Assembly (NCBI GenBank): GCA_023078685.1
Contig: JALGAS010000004.1
Location: 1,860,001 to 1,924,000 of the forward strand
Source of the DNA: Neopestalotiopsis rosae
Taxonomy: Eukaryota > Ascomycota > Sordariomycetes > Amphisphaeriales > Sporocadaceae
DNA: 64,000 nucleotides
Reading direction: 5' to 3'
Below are positions 23,358 through 35,100 of the stretch, in pieces. The notes under the pieces were generated by a model. The model was not told where the DNA came from. It did no database searches and saw only the letters and a program-made list of their open reading frames with translations. The position numbers and the translations under genes are program-made. Every line of letters starts with the position of its first letter. The first letter of the stretch is position 1.

Positions 23358-24987
23358 ATGGCAGACGAAGTCGGTATCGATATTGGCCAGCTCTCTGCTG
23401 AGCAACAAGAAGCCCTCGAGCAATACACGGCGGTAACGGCACAGGAGGTCAAAGATGCCGTGCCACTACTCCAGAGATCGCAATGGAACGTTCAAGTAAG
23501 CCCTCGACTGGGAGACAATGTTGAAACACTGCAAAACTAATCCGAACCAACAGATAGCCATTGCAAAGTTCTTTGACGGTGAAGGTCCTGACCCATTAGC
23601 CGAGGCCATCGCAGCTCGGGACTCGATACCACCGCCCCTCGCAGCACGACATGAGAATCTGCAGGAGTCCTTCATGGCGGATGCCTCGCCCTTTGGCCTG
23701 CCAGCATCCCGACGAAACCGACCAAACCCGGCTCCACGAGTTGTTCCCCCGCCTGTAACGACGCATAATCCGCCGCTGCTGCTGTCGATCATCTTCGGGC
23801 CCTTCCACTTGGGCTACCGCGCTCTTTCGACCCTGTTTCGCACCTTTGTCTACGTCCTCTCCTTTCTTCCAACATCAATCCGTCCTCGTGCGATAACTAC
23901 AAGCGTGACGTCGGGCTGGAAAGGCACGGCCGGGCGGCGCATGCTGATGCCACAGGACACGGCGGCGCGGTTCCGGCGTGAATTTGAGGAGGAATACGGG
24001 CCGGAGACCGGTCTGCCATTCGTCGAGTCTGGGTTCGCGCAGGCACTCGACACCGCTAAACGCGACCTCAAGTTTCTGCTCGTTGTGCTCATGTCGCCCG
24101 AACATGATGACACTGAGTCTTTTACACGCGAGACGCTGCTCGCCCCCGACGTGCGCACCTTCATCGCCGACCCAACCAATGATGTCCTGTTGTGGGGCGG
24201 CAACGTACTCGACTCCGAAGCATATCAGGTGGCGCAAGAATACAACGCGACCAAGTTTCCCTTTTCATGTCTTATTTGCTTAACTCCCAAAGAGGGAAGC
24301 ACTCGCATGAGCATTGTCAAGCGTCTTGTCGGACCTGTCTCGAGCTCCACGTATCTGGCCGAGATCCAGTCGGCCATCAACAAGTACTCGCCAGATCTAG
24401 CAGCGGCACGAGCTGAGCGTACTGCCAATGAGGCCGCACGTAATGTCCGCGCTGAGCAGGATAGCGCATATGAGCGCAGCTTGGCCTTGGACCGGGAGAG
24501 GGCGCGCCAGAAGAAGGAAGCCGAGGCTGCAGCTAGGGATGCTGAGAAGCGGGCTCTCGAGGAAGCGGCGGCAGCGGAGCGACGAGCTCAGCAAAAGGAA
24601 CAGTGGCGGAGATGGCGCTCTACCAAGATTGCTCCTGAGCCAGATACCAGCGTGAAGGAGGTAGTCCGATTGGCCCTTAAGATGCCAGAGGACTCTGGAG
24701 CTGGTCGTATTGTACGACGATTCGCAGCTGCCACCACAGTGGAGGAGTTGTATGCATTTGTGGAGTGTTACGACCTGCTCTCTGGATCAGAAGAAATCGA
24801 CGAGGATCGAGAAGAGCCAGAGGGCTACAAGCATGAGTACTCCTTCAGGATCGTCGGGCTCATGCCGAGAGTAGTTTATGACCCAGATACAACTGCAACA
24901 TTGGGGGAGAAGATAGGAAGGAGTGGAAATCTAATAGTCGAGAGCATTGTGGACGACGATGAGGGCGAAGATGCAGAGGAGGATTGA
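23358..24987 (+). CDS. UBX-domain protein of the FAF2/Ubx2 (ERAD) type
   Basis: This is the Cdc48/p97 adaptor family typified by human FAF2 (UBXD8) and yeast Ubx2, which sits in the ER membrane and links ubiquitinated substrates to Cdc48. Two exons (23358-23495, 23554-24987) join in phase 0 to give 523 residues. The order is: a UBA-like helix bundle (about 10-55; LSAEQQEALEQYTAVTAQEV), a hydrophobic hairpin at about 120-152 (LLLSIIFGPFHLGYRAL...VYVLSFLP), a UAS thioredoxin-like domain (about 195-335), a charged coiled coil (about 345-420; RERARQKKEAEAAARDAEKR) and a UBX domain (about 425-515; GRIVRRFAAATTVEELYAFV). The loop that is usually FPR reads MPR here. The C-terminus is acidic. The start is supported by good Kozak context (ACCATGG). 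Confidence 0.88.
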
Positions 24988-25619
24988 TAGACATTGCACA
25001 AATGTCACCTAGACAAGTATCCCATAGACTTCAGCGATCTTGCTTTTGACATATCAAGCCAGGTCTTGAGCTGATCTCAGCACCCACATGGTGCTAATTT
25101 ATATCAATTATCGCCAATTGATGATACCATTTATGATGCCACAGCGGCCAATCATATCATCCTGCTACATATAGCATGTGCATTTTGTCTGCAATTTCGT
25201 AGAACATGTCACCTCAATCGTACCCGACGTAATATTCGGAGTAATGCAAGTCATCCAAATGCGTCTAAACATGATTTGGCACCGAACAATACACGGTTCC
25301 TTCTTGGGCTTGTTTGTCATTTTGGAAAGGCTGTATTGAATATGAGCGAACGAACGATCAACACTAACATATTGGGCGCCTTTACCTTTGTAATAACCTT
25401 TGTAGTAACCGTACAGATTTCATGGCTTTTGCCTGTATAGCTACAGGTCTGCAGGTAGCCCTATTTCGCCATCATTCTCCAATCTGAAGACCTAGCGCAT
25501 CCCATGAGATGATCTCACAGCGTTAAAATGGCAGTTATTGATGAATCCTTTTTCGCGGGCTTCCGTGAAATTTGAACATGATATCTTTTTTGAAAATTAA
25601 AATCTCCGACCAGCCCTGC
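24988..25619. other. Convergent intergenic region (two 3' UTRs)
   Basis: 632 bp of AT-rich sequence between the ends of the UBX gene and SF3A1. No coding signal was seen. Confidence 0.65.
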
Positions 25620-27294
25620 TTAGCCTTGAGGCTTGAACTTCTGGTGGATTGCGCGGATTTGCTCTTCCACATTCGTGCTCTGCATTTGTGCCGTGTGCGG
25701 TTGGTTGCGATTATCCGGGTTTCCATCGTAGCTGTTGAGAGCGGCCCGCTTTCGTCGTGCCTGCTCCTCTTCCGTAAGCGGCTGGCCCGTCACGCCATCA
25801 AAGAGATCACTCCGCTGACTGGCAAATCTCTTGAGGTTGCTAGCCGCATCTGCCTGCACCAAGTTGGAGGTGGCATATCTCGACTCGTGCCTGGCCCTCT
25901 GCTCTTTCCAGCGGGGATCCAGCATTTCGATACGCATGTGGTCCTCCAGCTCGTTGAGCGGTATTTGCTGACTACAATTTGGACATAACGCCATCTGCGT
26001 GTTCTGCTTGCTAGCAGCACGTGCCGCGGCGCGGGGAACGTAGTTCTCTCTGATCTTCATAGGCGCAGCGCCTCCCTTGGCGTCAGCCTGTGCTTGGTGT
26101 AGACGAGCGCGAGCTTCTTCCCTTTCTCTTATCCTTGCGGACTCTTCATCCTCATAACCATTTGCTCTAGACGGTGGTGCCATTTGGTATGCAGGCTGTG
26201 TACCAGACGGCTGCTGAGGGTATGCTTGGACCCCTGGCGTGGGCTGGGCAGGATATGTAGCTGGATGATGAGGTATGTTGTAGCTTGGCGCAGCAGTTGC
26301 ATTGTATGTGTGGTCTTCTTCCGACGGGAACCCTTCTTCGATGCGAAAGTTGGCACCAACAGACACCTTGGCCTTTTGTTCGAGCGAGGCGTACTGGAGA
26401 TCGTTCAAAGACGTCGGGGGAGGCAGGTTGGCTGTATCGTCAGCGTCAGTAAAGACGACAGTCTCAACAACGACGAAATCGTGCCAGTCGATTTGCGCAT
26501 ATAATTGTCGCTCCTGTTCGGCATCTTCCTCCTTCTTCACCTTCTCGTCTTCTTGGTGCTTGAGCCACTCTGCCCGTTGCCGCGCTCGGGTCAGCACGTG
26601 AAACTTGTCGTCGATATTGCGCTGCAGTTCAGCAACCCGTTCTTGTTGTTGACGTCCTCCTTCTCCATCAATGCCGCTGGCGCGCAGCAGCATCGAGTAC
26701 TGATCTATCAAATGTTGAAAGAAGTTGTGTAGACTGTGATTTGGTCGCAAAAAGTCAAACTGGTAGTTTCCCGTCTCTCGTTGAGAAAGCGCCGTCATGA
26801 ATTGTCGTCCATTCTTGGCGACGAAGAGGGCAGTCAATCTCACAACCTCGAGATCCTGGGCACTAATGTTGGGCATGCGCGCAGAAAACTTGAAGTCCGG
26901 AGGTTGAGGTGGCCCAACAGGCTTCTGTTCGACAGCAGCAGCAGCCTCGCCAGCCCGTCCTGCGGAGACGACATTGCCACGACCTTCCTTGATCTCACTC
27001 AAACGCCATAGGTAGTACGGGTTGTATGGGTCGGCAGGGTTCAAGAAGCTGAACTTGGGGTTGTTCTTCTCCTTTTCGCGGATACGGTCTTCGAATACAA
27101 TTCCATTTCTGGCGACGAAACCGGCGGTCTTCTCGAGGATAGCTAGATATTGAATTAGCGACACGCGGTAGCTATGGATATTGGGCAAAGGTTGTATACA
27201 TACTTCGGAATTCCTTGGGCGGCAGCACGACGCCCTGGGGAGGTTTGATGTCTTCGAGGACTGCAGCTGAATCACCATTAGTCGCGGCGGCCAT
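25620..27294 (-). CDS. Splicing factor 3A subunit 1 (SF3a120/Prp21)
   Basis: SF3A1 belongs to the SF3a complex of the U2 snRNP, which helps U2 engage the branch point. Exons 27294-27204 and 27142-25620 join in phase 1 to give 537 residues. Two SURP domains are seen, SURP1 at about 32-75 (TAGFVARNGIVFEDRI) and SURP2 at about 128-172 (LFVAKNGRQFMTALSQRE). They are followed by a charged helix region (TRARQRAEWLKHQEDEKVKK), a Pro/Gln-rich linker, and the conserved block CPNCSQQIPLNELEDHMRIE followed by LDPRWKEQ. The protein stops soon after FDGVTGQPLTEEEQARRKRAA, without the C-terminal ubiquitin-like domain of the human protein. The start ATG is the first in frame and gives a short N-terminus like that of other fungi. 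Confidence 0.92.
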
Positions 27295-29128
27295 CTTGAC
27301 GTTGATATTGTCAACCCTCCTTCAAGTGGTGATGTAGTCGACAAGCACCAGCAGTGGAAGCGCAAGATGCCTTTTCGGATCGCGACCGACGTTGGACGAA
27401 AACGGAGCAAATGGACTGTGCTTAGCTAGTGTGTACCTACGATTAGTGTGGTGTAAAGCTGGTAGGCAGGCTGGCAGGCAGGCTGGGTACCAGCTTCCAG
27501 AGCTCATGTAAAATTTCCTATGTATGCAAGGAAGACGCGATCTGTACTAGGCGGCTTATCGATAATCCGCTATGAATGATAGGGTGTCTGTAGGTAGCTA
27601 CGGAATACCCCAGACACGAATGAAGTTGGGGCAGAGCATTGACTATTACAACAAGTTTTACTGCATTACTTTCCTGGCTGTCTGAATGTCATTGTCGACC
27701 TTTTGATAGACTTGTATCGAAATGTAAAAGTAGGCAACGACGCAGGCAATAAAGACAGTCAATCGCTTGCATTCCTCTAGGTAGGCTGGCTTACTTGAGC
27801 CATGCAGCGTGTGGAGAGAGTGTCCGAATTGACGAGAGAGCTAAGCAAGAAGCAAATCCTTTGGTAGCTACCAATTTGCTGTAGGTGTCTGGCAATATGT
27901 TAGCTCGGTATGGTCTCATACTCATCTATGCATTTTAAGCAGAGGCTGAGACATGCATTATCTTGAAGCTTGACTTCTTGTTGACACGTAATATGAAAGC
28001 GCACGAGAACTCTTAGGAAGACCAACGACAAGCTGCAAGAATTGAGATATGTTTGCCATTCTTTCTCAGCTTGTATGAATTAATCAAATGGTGCATATTG
28101 TAGCTTGCTGAAAAGCACAAACCACCACACGCTAGGTCTAGTAGATCATAGCTTGTCCCTTATCCGAAAGTGTCAAGACCTACCAACTAAGCTCCAATGG
28201 TTCAGGGTCCTCTTACCTGGTACCTTTCCGCCTATTTTAAGCTTGAGCTCTCTGTATGGCCCCAATGCTGGTTCCTTGCCAGAGATCAATTGAATACCAG
28301 CAGGACATTTGAATACCTGCACAAACTTGATGGGAACAAGAACTGTTATGCATGGAGCTGACTATGTAGGATGCCTCGGTCAATTGAATGTGAATTGCTG
28401 TCTGTCCTTGTGTAAGATGAAACTCCCGTATTGCACAAGATAATTTTAAGGCTCCGGGAGACCAGACGAATCAATTTTTAGAATTCGACGTGACGCCAGT
28501 CCCAGTCTGGACGCGTTTGTGGCAGCTGGGCGAGCTGGGCTTTGCTGGGCTGGCGAATGCTGGCTGGCTCTGGCTGGTCCCCTTCTGGACCTTCGCAGCC
28601 CACCCCTGTTTCTTTTTGGAAAGCGCCCGCAATTTTCGGGTCTCTCCCACTGAGGATGAGGCCACATGTTGAAAGCTTACAACCTACAGACGGCGCTAGC
28701 TCCAAAGGCTGGATGCGAACATAGTCGCGGCCCCTGAACAGCTATCAACCACCTATTCTCTTCCCACCTCCCTATCGCCAAACCGCGAACACCCCTCAAA
28801 GGACTTCTTTTCTGTCCTGTTCTCTCGAAGCAAAAAAATCCTTCTTCTTCTGTATCGGGGTTCTTCTCTCAAATGATTTCCTTGTAATAATCCAATCTTC
28901 TTCTCGACCTTCTTTTGCCTCTTTGCCCTTTTTCTTTCCCCCACCACCACCACTCGCGATCCGGGGTAGGTAGCACACACAGCTCCTGTCTAGTTAGCTT
29001 GTGGCCCTACAGCGAATTCGAGCTCGAAAGCAGGGGAAGAGGCCACCCGTCAAACTTGACTTCTTCCATTGTCACACCTCCTCTCTTCATCTACCGCCGA
29101 AACTCGTTTTGCCTCCAACGCGATCAAC
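27295..29128. other. Divergent promoter region of SF3A1 and PMT1
   Basis: About 1.8 kb. The last 350 bp before PMT1 are pyrimidine-rich on the + strand, as expected of a fungal core promoter or leader. No gene was recognised. Confidence 0.6.
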
Positions 29129-32100
29129 ATGGCGAAAGCCGCCGCACCAGCGAAGCCCAAGGGCGCTTCGTTGGCCAACAGCAAGCCTGTGGTCAAGAAG
29201 AGTGACGACTACGCCTCTGACGGCGTCGTCGACAATGATGTCTTCCTCCTACCTTTCTCCGACTACCAGGTCATGTTTCTCGTGACCGTTGTCGGCGCTA
29301 TTGTACGACTCTTTCGCATTTACCAGCCTACCAGCGTTGTCTTCGATGAGGTCCAGTAAGTGAATTTCCCATTCAGCCTGTTGAGCGTGGTGCCACACAT
29401 TTTCATTCACATTGCTGACGTTGCTTCAACCCGACAGCTTCGGTGGCTTCGCCTCCAAGTACATCAAGGGCCGATTCTTCATGGACGTTCACCCTCCGCT
29501 CGCCAAGATGCTTATTGCCCTTGTTGGCTGGCTCGCCGGTTTCGATGGAGATTTCGATTTCAAGGATATTGGCAAGGACTACCTAGAGCCCAAGGTTCCC
29601 TACGTTGCCATGAGACTGTTCCCTGCTGTCTGCGGTATTCTCTTGGTGCCCACCATGTTCTTGACCCTCAAGACTGTGGGCTGCCGCACTGCAACCGCCG
29701 CCCTTGGTGCCTCCCTGATCATCTTCGAGAACGGCCTGCTTACCCAGGCTCGCCTGATTCTCCTCGACTCGCCTCTTGTCCTTGCGACCGCTTTCACTGC
29801 CCTGGCTTTCAACTCTTTCACCAACCAGCATGAGCAGGGTCCTACAAAGGCATTCCAGCCTGCCTGGTGGTTCTGGCTGCTCATGTCTGGTCTGGGCCTG
29901 GGTATTACCTTCAGCATCAAGTGGGTTGGTCTTTTCACCATCGCCTGGGTTGGCTCTTTGACCTTGGTTCAACTCTGGGTCCTCCTCGGCGATACCAAGA
30001 CGGTGACTATGCGCATCTTGGCAAAGCACTTTTTGGCTCGCGTTTTCTGCCTGATCATCATTCCCGCAACCTTCTACATGGCCATGTTCGGTATTCACTT
30101 CCTGTGCCTTACCAACCCCGGTGATGGTGATGGTTTCATGAGCTCTGAGTTCCAGGCTACTCTCAACAACAAGGGTATGCAGGATGTTCCCGTCGATGTG
30201 GCTTTCGGCAGCAGACTCTCCCTTAGACATGTCAACACTCAGGGTGGATACCTCCACTCTCACCCGCTCATGTACCCTGGCGGCAGTCAGCAGCAGCAGA
30301 TTACTCTGTATCCTCACAAGGACGACAACAACCTCTGGCTCATTGAGAACCAGACTCAGCCGCTTGATATCAACGGAGAGCCCATTAATGGCACCGGCGC
30401 TTGGGACAATGTCAAAAACATGACTGAGAACTATGTCAAGGACGGTGACGTTATTCGCATGTACCACATTGCCACTCACAGACGTCTTCACTCGCACGAT
30501 GTCCGCCCGCCTGTGAGCGAGGCTGAGTGGCAGAATGAGGTTTCAGCATATGGTTACGAAGGTTTCCCTGGCGATGCCAACGATCTCTTCCGTATCGAGA
30601 TTGCCAAGAAGCAATCTGTTGGCAGTCTCGCCAAAGAGCGCGTTCGAACGATCCAGACACAGTTCAGACTGGTCCACATCATGACTGGCTGTGTTCTCTT
30701 TTCGCACAAGGTCAAGTTGCCTGACTGGGCTTCGGAGCAGCAGGAAGTCACCTGCGCAAAGGGCGGTACTCTCCCCAACAGTCTCTGGTATGTCGAGTAC
30801 AATGAGCACCCCTCGCTCGGACCCGATGCCGAGAAGGCCAACTACGTCCGTCCTGGATTCCTCGGCAAGTTCTGGGAATTGCAGAAGGTCATGTGGCGAA
30901 CCAACGCCGGCTTGGTGGAATCTCACGCCTGGGATTCGCGACCCGAGTCGTGGCCCATTCTGCGCCGTGGTATCAACTTCTGGGGCAAGAACAACCGTCA
31001 AATCTACTTGATTGGTAACCCCGTGGTCTGGTACACGTCTACCGCTGCCATCATTACCTACGTACTCATCAAGGCTATCGCCGTCCTCCGCTGGCAGCGA
31101 AGCTGCAGGGATTACGATGATGTCACTTTCAAGCGTTTCGACTACGAAATGGGTACTTCGGTCCTCGGTTGGGCTCTGCACTACTTCCCCTTCTACCTCA
31201 TGCAGCGTCAGCTGTTCTTGCACCACTACTTCCCGGCACTTTACTTTGCAGTCATCGCTTTCTGCCAGCTCTATGACTTTGTCACGGCCCGATTCCCCTT
31301 GCCTGGAATCCGAAGCAACCCGATTGTGAACAAGACGGGCGCCGTCGCCATCCTGGCCCTCACTGCCGTTGCTTTCACCCTCCTCTCACCCTTGGCTTAT
31401 GGTAATGCCTGGACCAAGAGCGAGTGCACCAAGGTCAAGTTGTACGACACTTGGGATTGGGACTGCAATACCTTCCTTGATAGTGTAAGTGTCCCTTCCC
31501 ATGGCATGCCGTCTCGAGGGAGAGGATAGAGCCTTGGCCTTCGTCCTTTCCCACTGAAGTTCTTGGCTTCGATGCATTCATCGTCCGTCATATTAGTGGA
31601 TATGAACTAATATATCACGCCTATCTAGTATGAGGCCTACGACAAGATCACTGCCAGTGCCGCTGCAGCTGCTCAGACTTCTGCACCGGTTGCTGCCAAC
31701 CAGGAAGTTCCTCCGGCTCAACAGCAAGCACAACAACCTATTCAAGAGGCCCCAAACGGGGCCGAGGGCGCCGCGGGAATCTCCGGGGCGCCCCAGTTCG
31801 AGCCCCAGGGCCAGAGAGTCATCGCCAGGGAGGAACACGTAGAGTACAGGGACGCGGAGGGCAACTTGCTCAACGAAGAGCAGATCGCCGAGCTTTCCGG
31901 GAAAGTCGAGTTCAAAACCAGATACGAAACAAGGACGCGCGTAGTCGACAGCGACGGGAACGAGGTTCCCAACGCCGAGGTGCCGGTGGCCCCGCCTCAC
32001 CCTGATGTTGAAGGCCCCGACAGCAGCACTAAGAAGTCTCCGGAGGCACCTGTAGAGGATGCCGAGGCTCAGCCGGTGATTCAGTCCAGGGACGGTGAAA

Positions 32101-32162
32101 AGGAGAAGGAAGCCGAGAAGCCCAAGCCCGCAAGCGAGGGCAACGATGCTACAGCCCAGTAA
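29129..32162 (+). CDS. PMT1: Dolichyl-phosphate-mannose:protein O-mannosyltransferase, PMT1 type
   Basis: The enzyme moves mannose from dolichyl-phosphate-mannose to Ser/Thr of proteins in the ER lumen, starting O-glycosylation. Exons 29129-29355, 29438-31484 and 31629-32162 give 935 residues, all in phase. The first luminal loop carries the catalytic Asp-Glu pair in VVFDEVHFGGFASKYIKG, formed across the first splice. Many transmembrane helices follow, then the MIR region (GSRLSLRHVNTQGGYLHSH; MYHIATHRRLHSHDV), then further helices (ALHYFPFYLMQRQLFLHHYF). The last exon encodes a long acidic, Pro/Ala-rich cytosolic tail with NLLNEEQIAELSGKV and FKTRYETRTRVVDSDGNEVP, typical of filamentous-fungal PMT1. 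In the family, Pmt1 pairs with a Pmt2-type partner. Codon use is strongly biased, suggesting good expression. Confidence 0.93.
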
Positions 32163-35100
32163 AGACGGCGTGTGTCCTTCTAAGCCATAGGCTCCTGTGA
32201 TCTACTATCTTTCGATAGCAAGCATGACGTCCGTGTATAACAACCATTTCTACATTATAAAACCGTAATGAGGATCTTGGGGAAAAGGGCAAGGGCAAAA
32301 GCCGGATAAAAAAGAACTAGACGGAATGGCAACGGATGTATGCCTCTCGCAGTTCAACGTAGCTAAACGCTATTTTCCTTGATCTAAGAAAACATTCAAT
32401 CCTGACCAGCTTCTTGATATGCGAGTGAACAGAATCGTATTTCATGGTATCTTACTTATAACATGACCTCGCAATGTAGAGATCCCTTGGGCAGAAGCTC
32501 ACTGCCGACCATATCTGAGGACCGATTCATTGACTATCGACTAGCAGTGATTCGAAGGAGTGATGGGAAAAACCAGGTTTCCGATATATCAGCACAGAGC
32601 GGCGTGCCCGACGGATGAAGACAGCAAATACAACGGGAAACGCCACGGCCACAAATGGCTTCCAACGTGAGTTCTGTTGCCAGTCGAATGGACTCATTCC
32701 TCTCTCATGTCCATGGAAGACTGGAGAGAGACAGCCAAGTACGAGCCATAGTGACTTGTTGTGTAGAGGGTTTTTGAGATCCCCGATAATGGCAGCGTCT
32801 GATAGTCTTCTGGCTGGAACCCATGGCTAGGTATGTTGGCAGTGTACGCGAGGAACATGGTAGGGGAGATCCCATAGCGAGTTTCTTGGTTGCACTTCTA
32901 TACACAAAGAAAACAAAATACGATTCAATTATGCGTATGATATCACAAGAGAGAAGTATGTTTTGCTAGGCTTCCAAAGAAAAATTGATCAAGCTTGTGT
33001 AAAAGTTCAGCTTCACCCGCTTGTCATCGACTTGCCCGACTCAATAATGCCATGTTGGAAACGACCTTCCCCCATCTGCCATACCAGATTGCGGATTCTT
33101 ACTTCTGTAAGAATTAGTCTACAGGATGAAGAACCCAATTTCGGATCGATCCAAGGGGGGAGACATCATCTCTCCGCTCTTCGACACAAACAAGGACATG
33201 ATGTTGATCACCTCTTTGGGGGGCGCGCACTCAGTCGCTTCTCCCCCTGGCAAGATAACTGGCTACAGATCCGGAGTTGGATTGAAAACACCTCGGGGAA
33301 GGATGGGGACCAAGTCGTGAGGAGGACAACTCGCAGGTTGTAATACTCTGTGTATTTTCGTTACACTTACTTGATATTGCCCAAATACAGCGGGTATTTA
33401 CACCAAGCAAGTAAATACGCCACAATGAACGAGGACATTCGGTCAGAAAGGACGTGAGCGGACCAATAGGTCGTACTCCAGAAATCAACTTGTATCTCTT
33501 TTCGTGGATTAAATCTAAGACGTGAATACACTACGCCAACGCCAATATGGCAACACATTGGAAGCATGAATCATGGCCAATATTCAATCTGCACAAGCAA
33601 GATCTTCCCCCATGACTTTGAGATCGTGGAGAATGCTCATGCTCTATGACAAAAAGACTCGAGTAACGTGATTTCGTTACATTCACGAGACGCGTAAACG
33701 AACCAGTTACTGCAACACTTGAGCAAGCTATCCTTTTCGCACACCCGCAGAGGTCGGACTCTGCGAGAGGGTATGCCCCAAAGGGGATTCTTGCACGAGA
33801 TTGACGCAAGTGTGTAAAGTTTGACTTCGGTATTTCGTGCCTATACTTGATCAATACCGAGTCAGAAAACCGATTACTGTACAAGTCAACATGCTCTACC
33901 AATAGCCGGTTGGCTCGTAGAAGGAGGCACAAGGTCCGGCTCGCTTCTTGGGTATATTGACGACCAAGTCGTCCCGACTCGATGAGAACAAGAAAGAATC
34001 ACGCGCCTGCCCTCATCTTGTCCATTGTAACATGCCAACCGTCTCGTACATGCTTGGCGGCGCTGTTGCCATGCAGGAGGCAAATAGTGAAGAAAACTTC
34101 TTGTAGAAGAAACACAGACCTTTCCCCAATCTGCAGTACTTCTGTTACACTCACACGTAGATTACGCAGAGGGCTCAAAAGCCAAGAGAAAAAGATCTAC
34201 GGGGAAAGGATAGGATGTCGCACACTCCCCGGCCCTGGACAGTGCCCGAGTGCCTTCTTCTTATATTGCGTTCAAATTCTGCCACGACGGCAAAGGATTT
34301 ACTTGCTTGGCTTCCTTTCGGGATCGTCGATCAAATTCAGAATGCTCAACTTGGCAAACTTGGCAGTCCTTTTGATGATACCAAACAGAATTTTGTTTCT
34401 GTTGCAGAAGAGGCGCATGCCAAGGTGGCCGGGCCGACATTGTGTTCGATGAATCGCGGCTTGGCACCTGATAAATATGATCTTGTCCCGCAGCGAATCC
34501 CTTGGCAAGTACGGCAGTGAGGGCGATCATTGACACCGGGGTCCGAAGAGGTTGCAAAGAGCCTGTCCATTCCTTGTGAGATGACTTTTCAGAAATCACG
34601 ATATTGGTCAGCGATGGAAACCCCTGGAAGATGAAGAAGACGGCCCTCGTTCGAATCTGCCCGTCCTTTACCTTACCCAGATAGCTTCTGGCAAAGCTTA
34701 CCCCGCGACCCCCTGCCAATAACTACCTCTTACCCGTTGAGATTGCAAAGCTTAAGAAGGAAGATTCAGGCCCGGACTTGGCAGCGGAAGACATTCAGCC
34801 CTGAGAGGGTTCTGGACCTTAATTCTGGGGCTTCCCGGGAGTTTCACCCCAACAACTATGACCTTCACGATAGTTCCCATGAAAGCCACCTCCGCAAGGA
34901 AACGGTGGGACGTGGGGGGAACACGGGGAACTAGGCAAGGCGACATTGACATTACCTTGAGCATCTCGTCCACGTCAAAGTTTGCGTGGCTTATCTGGGT
35001 GGATGATGAATAGCTCATTTGGTGTCTATTGCCCAATAGTCCTCTGCATGGTGCACAGTAGTATTGCCATGCAGCCCTTGGCAAACCGAGACGACAAGAG

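Noticed and set aside
29583..31226. Long ORFs (304 and 227 codons) on the minus strand opposite PMT1
   Set aside because: They are antisense shadows of a codon-biased, clearly conserved PMT1 exon, and show no family motif.
34640..34670. GTTCGAATC resembling a tRNA box B
   Set aside because: No cloverleaf could be formed with the upstream sequence.
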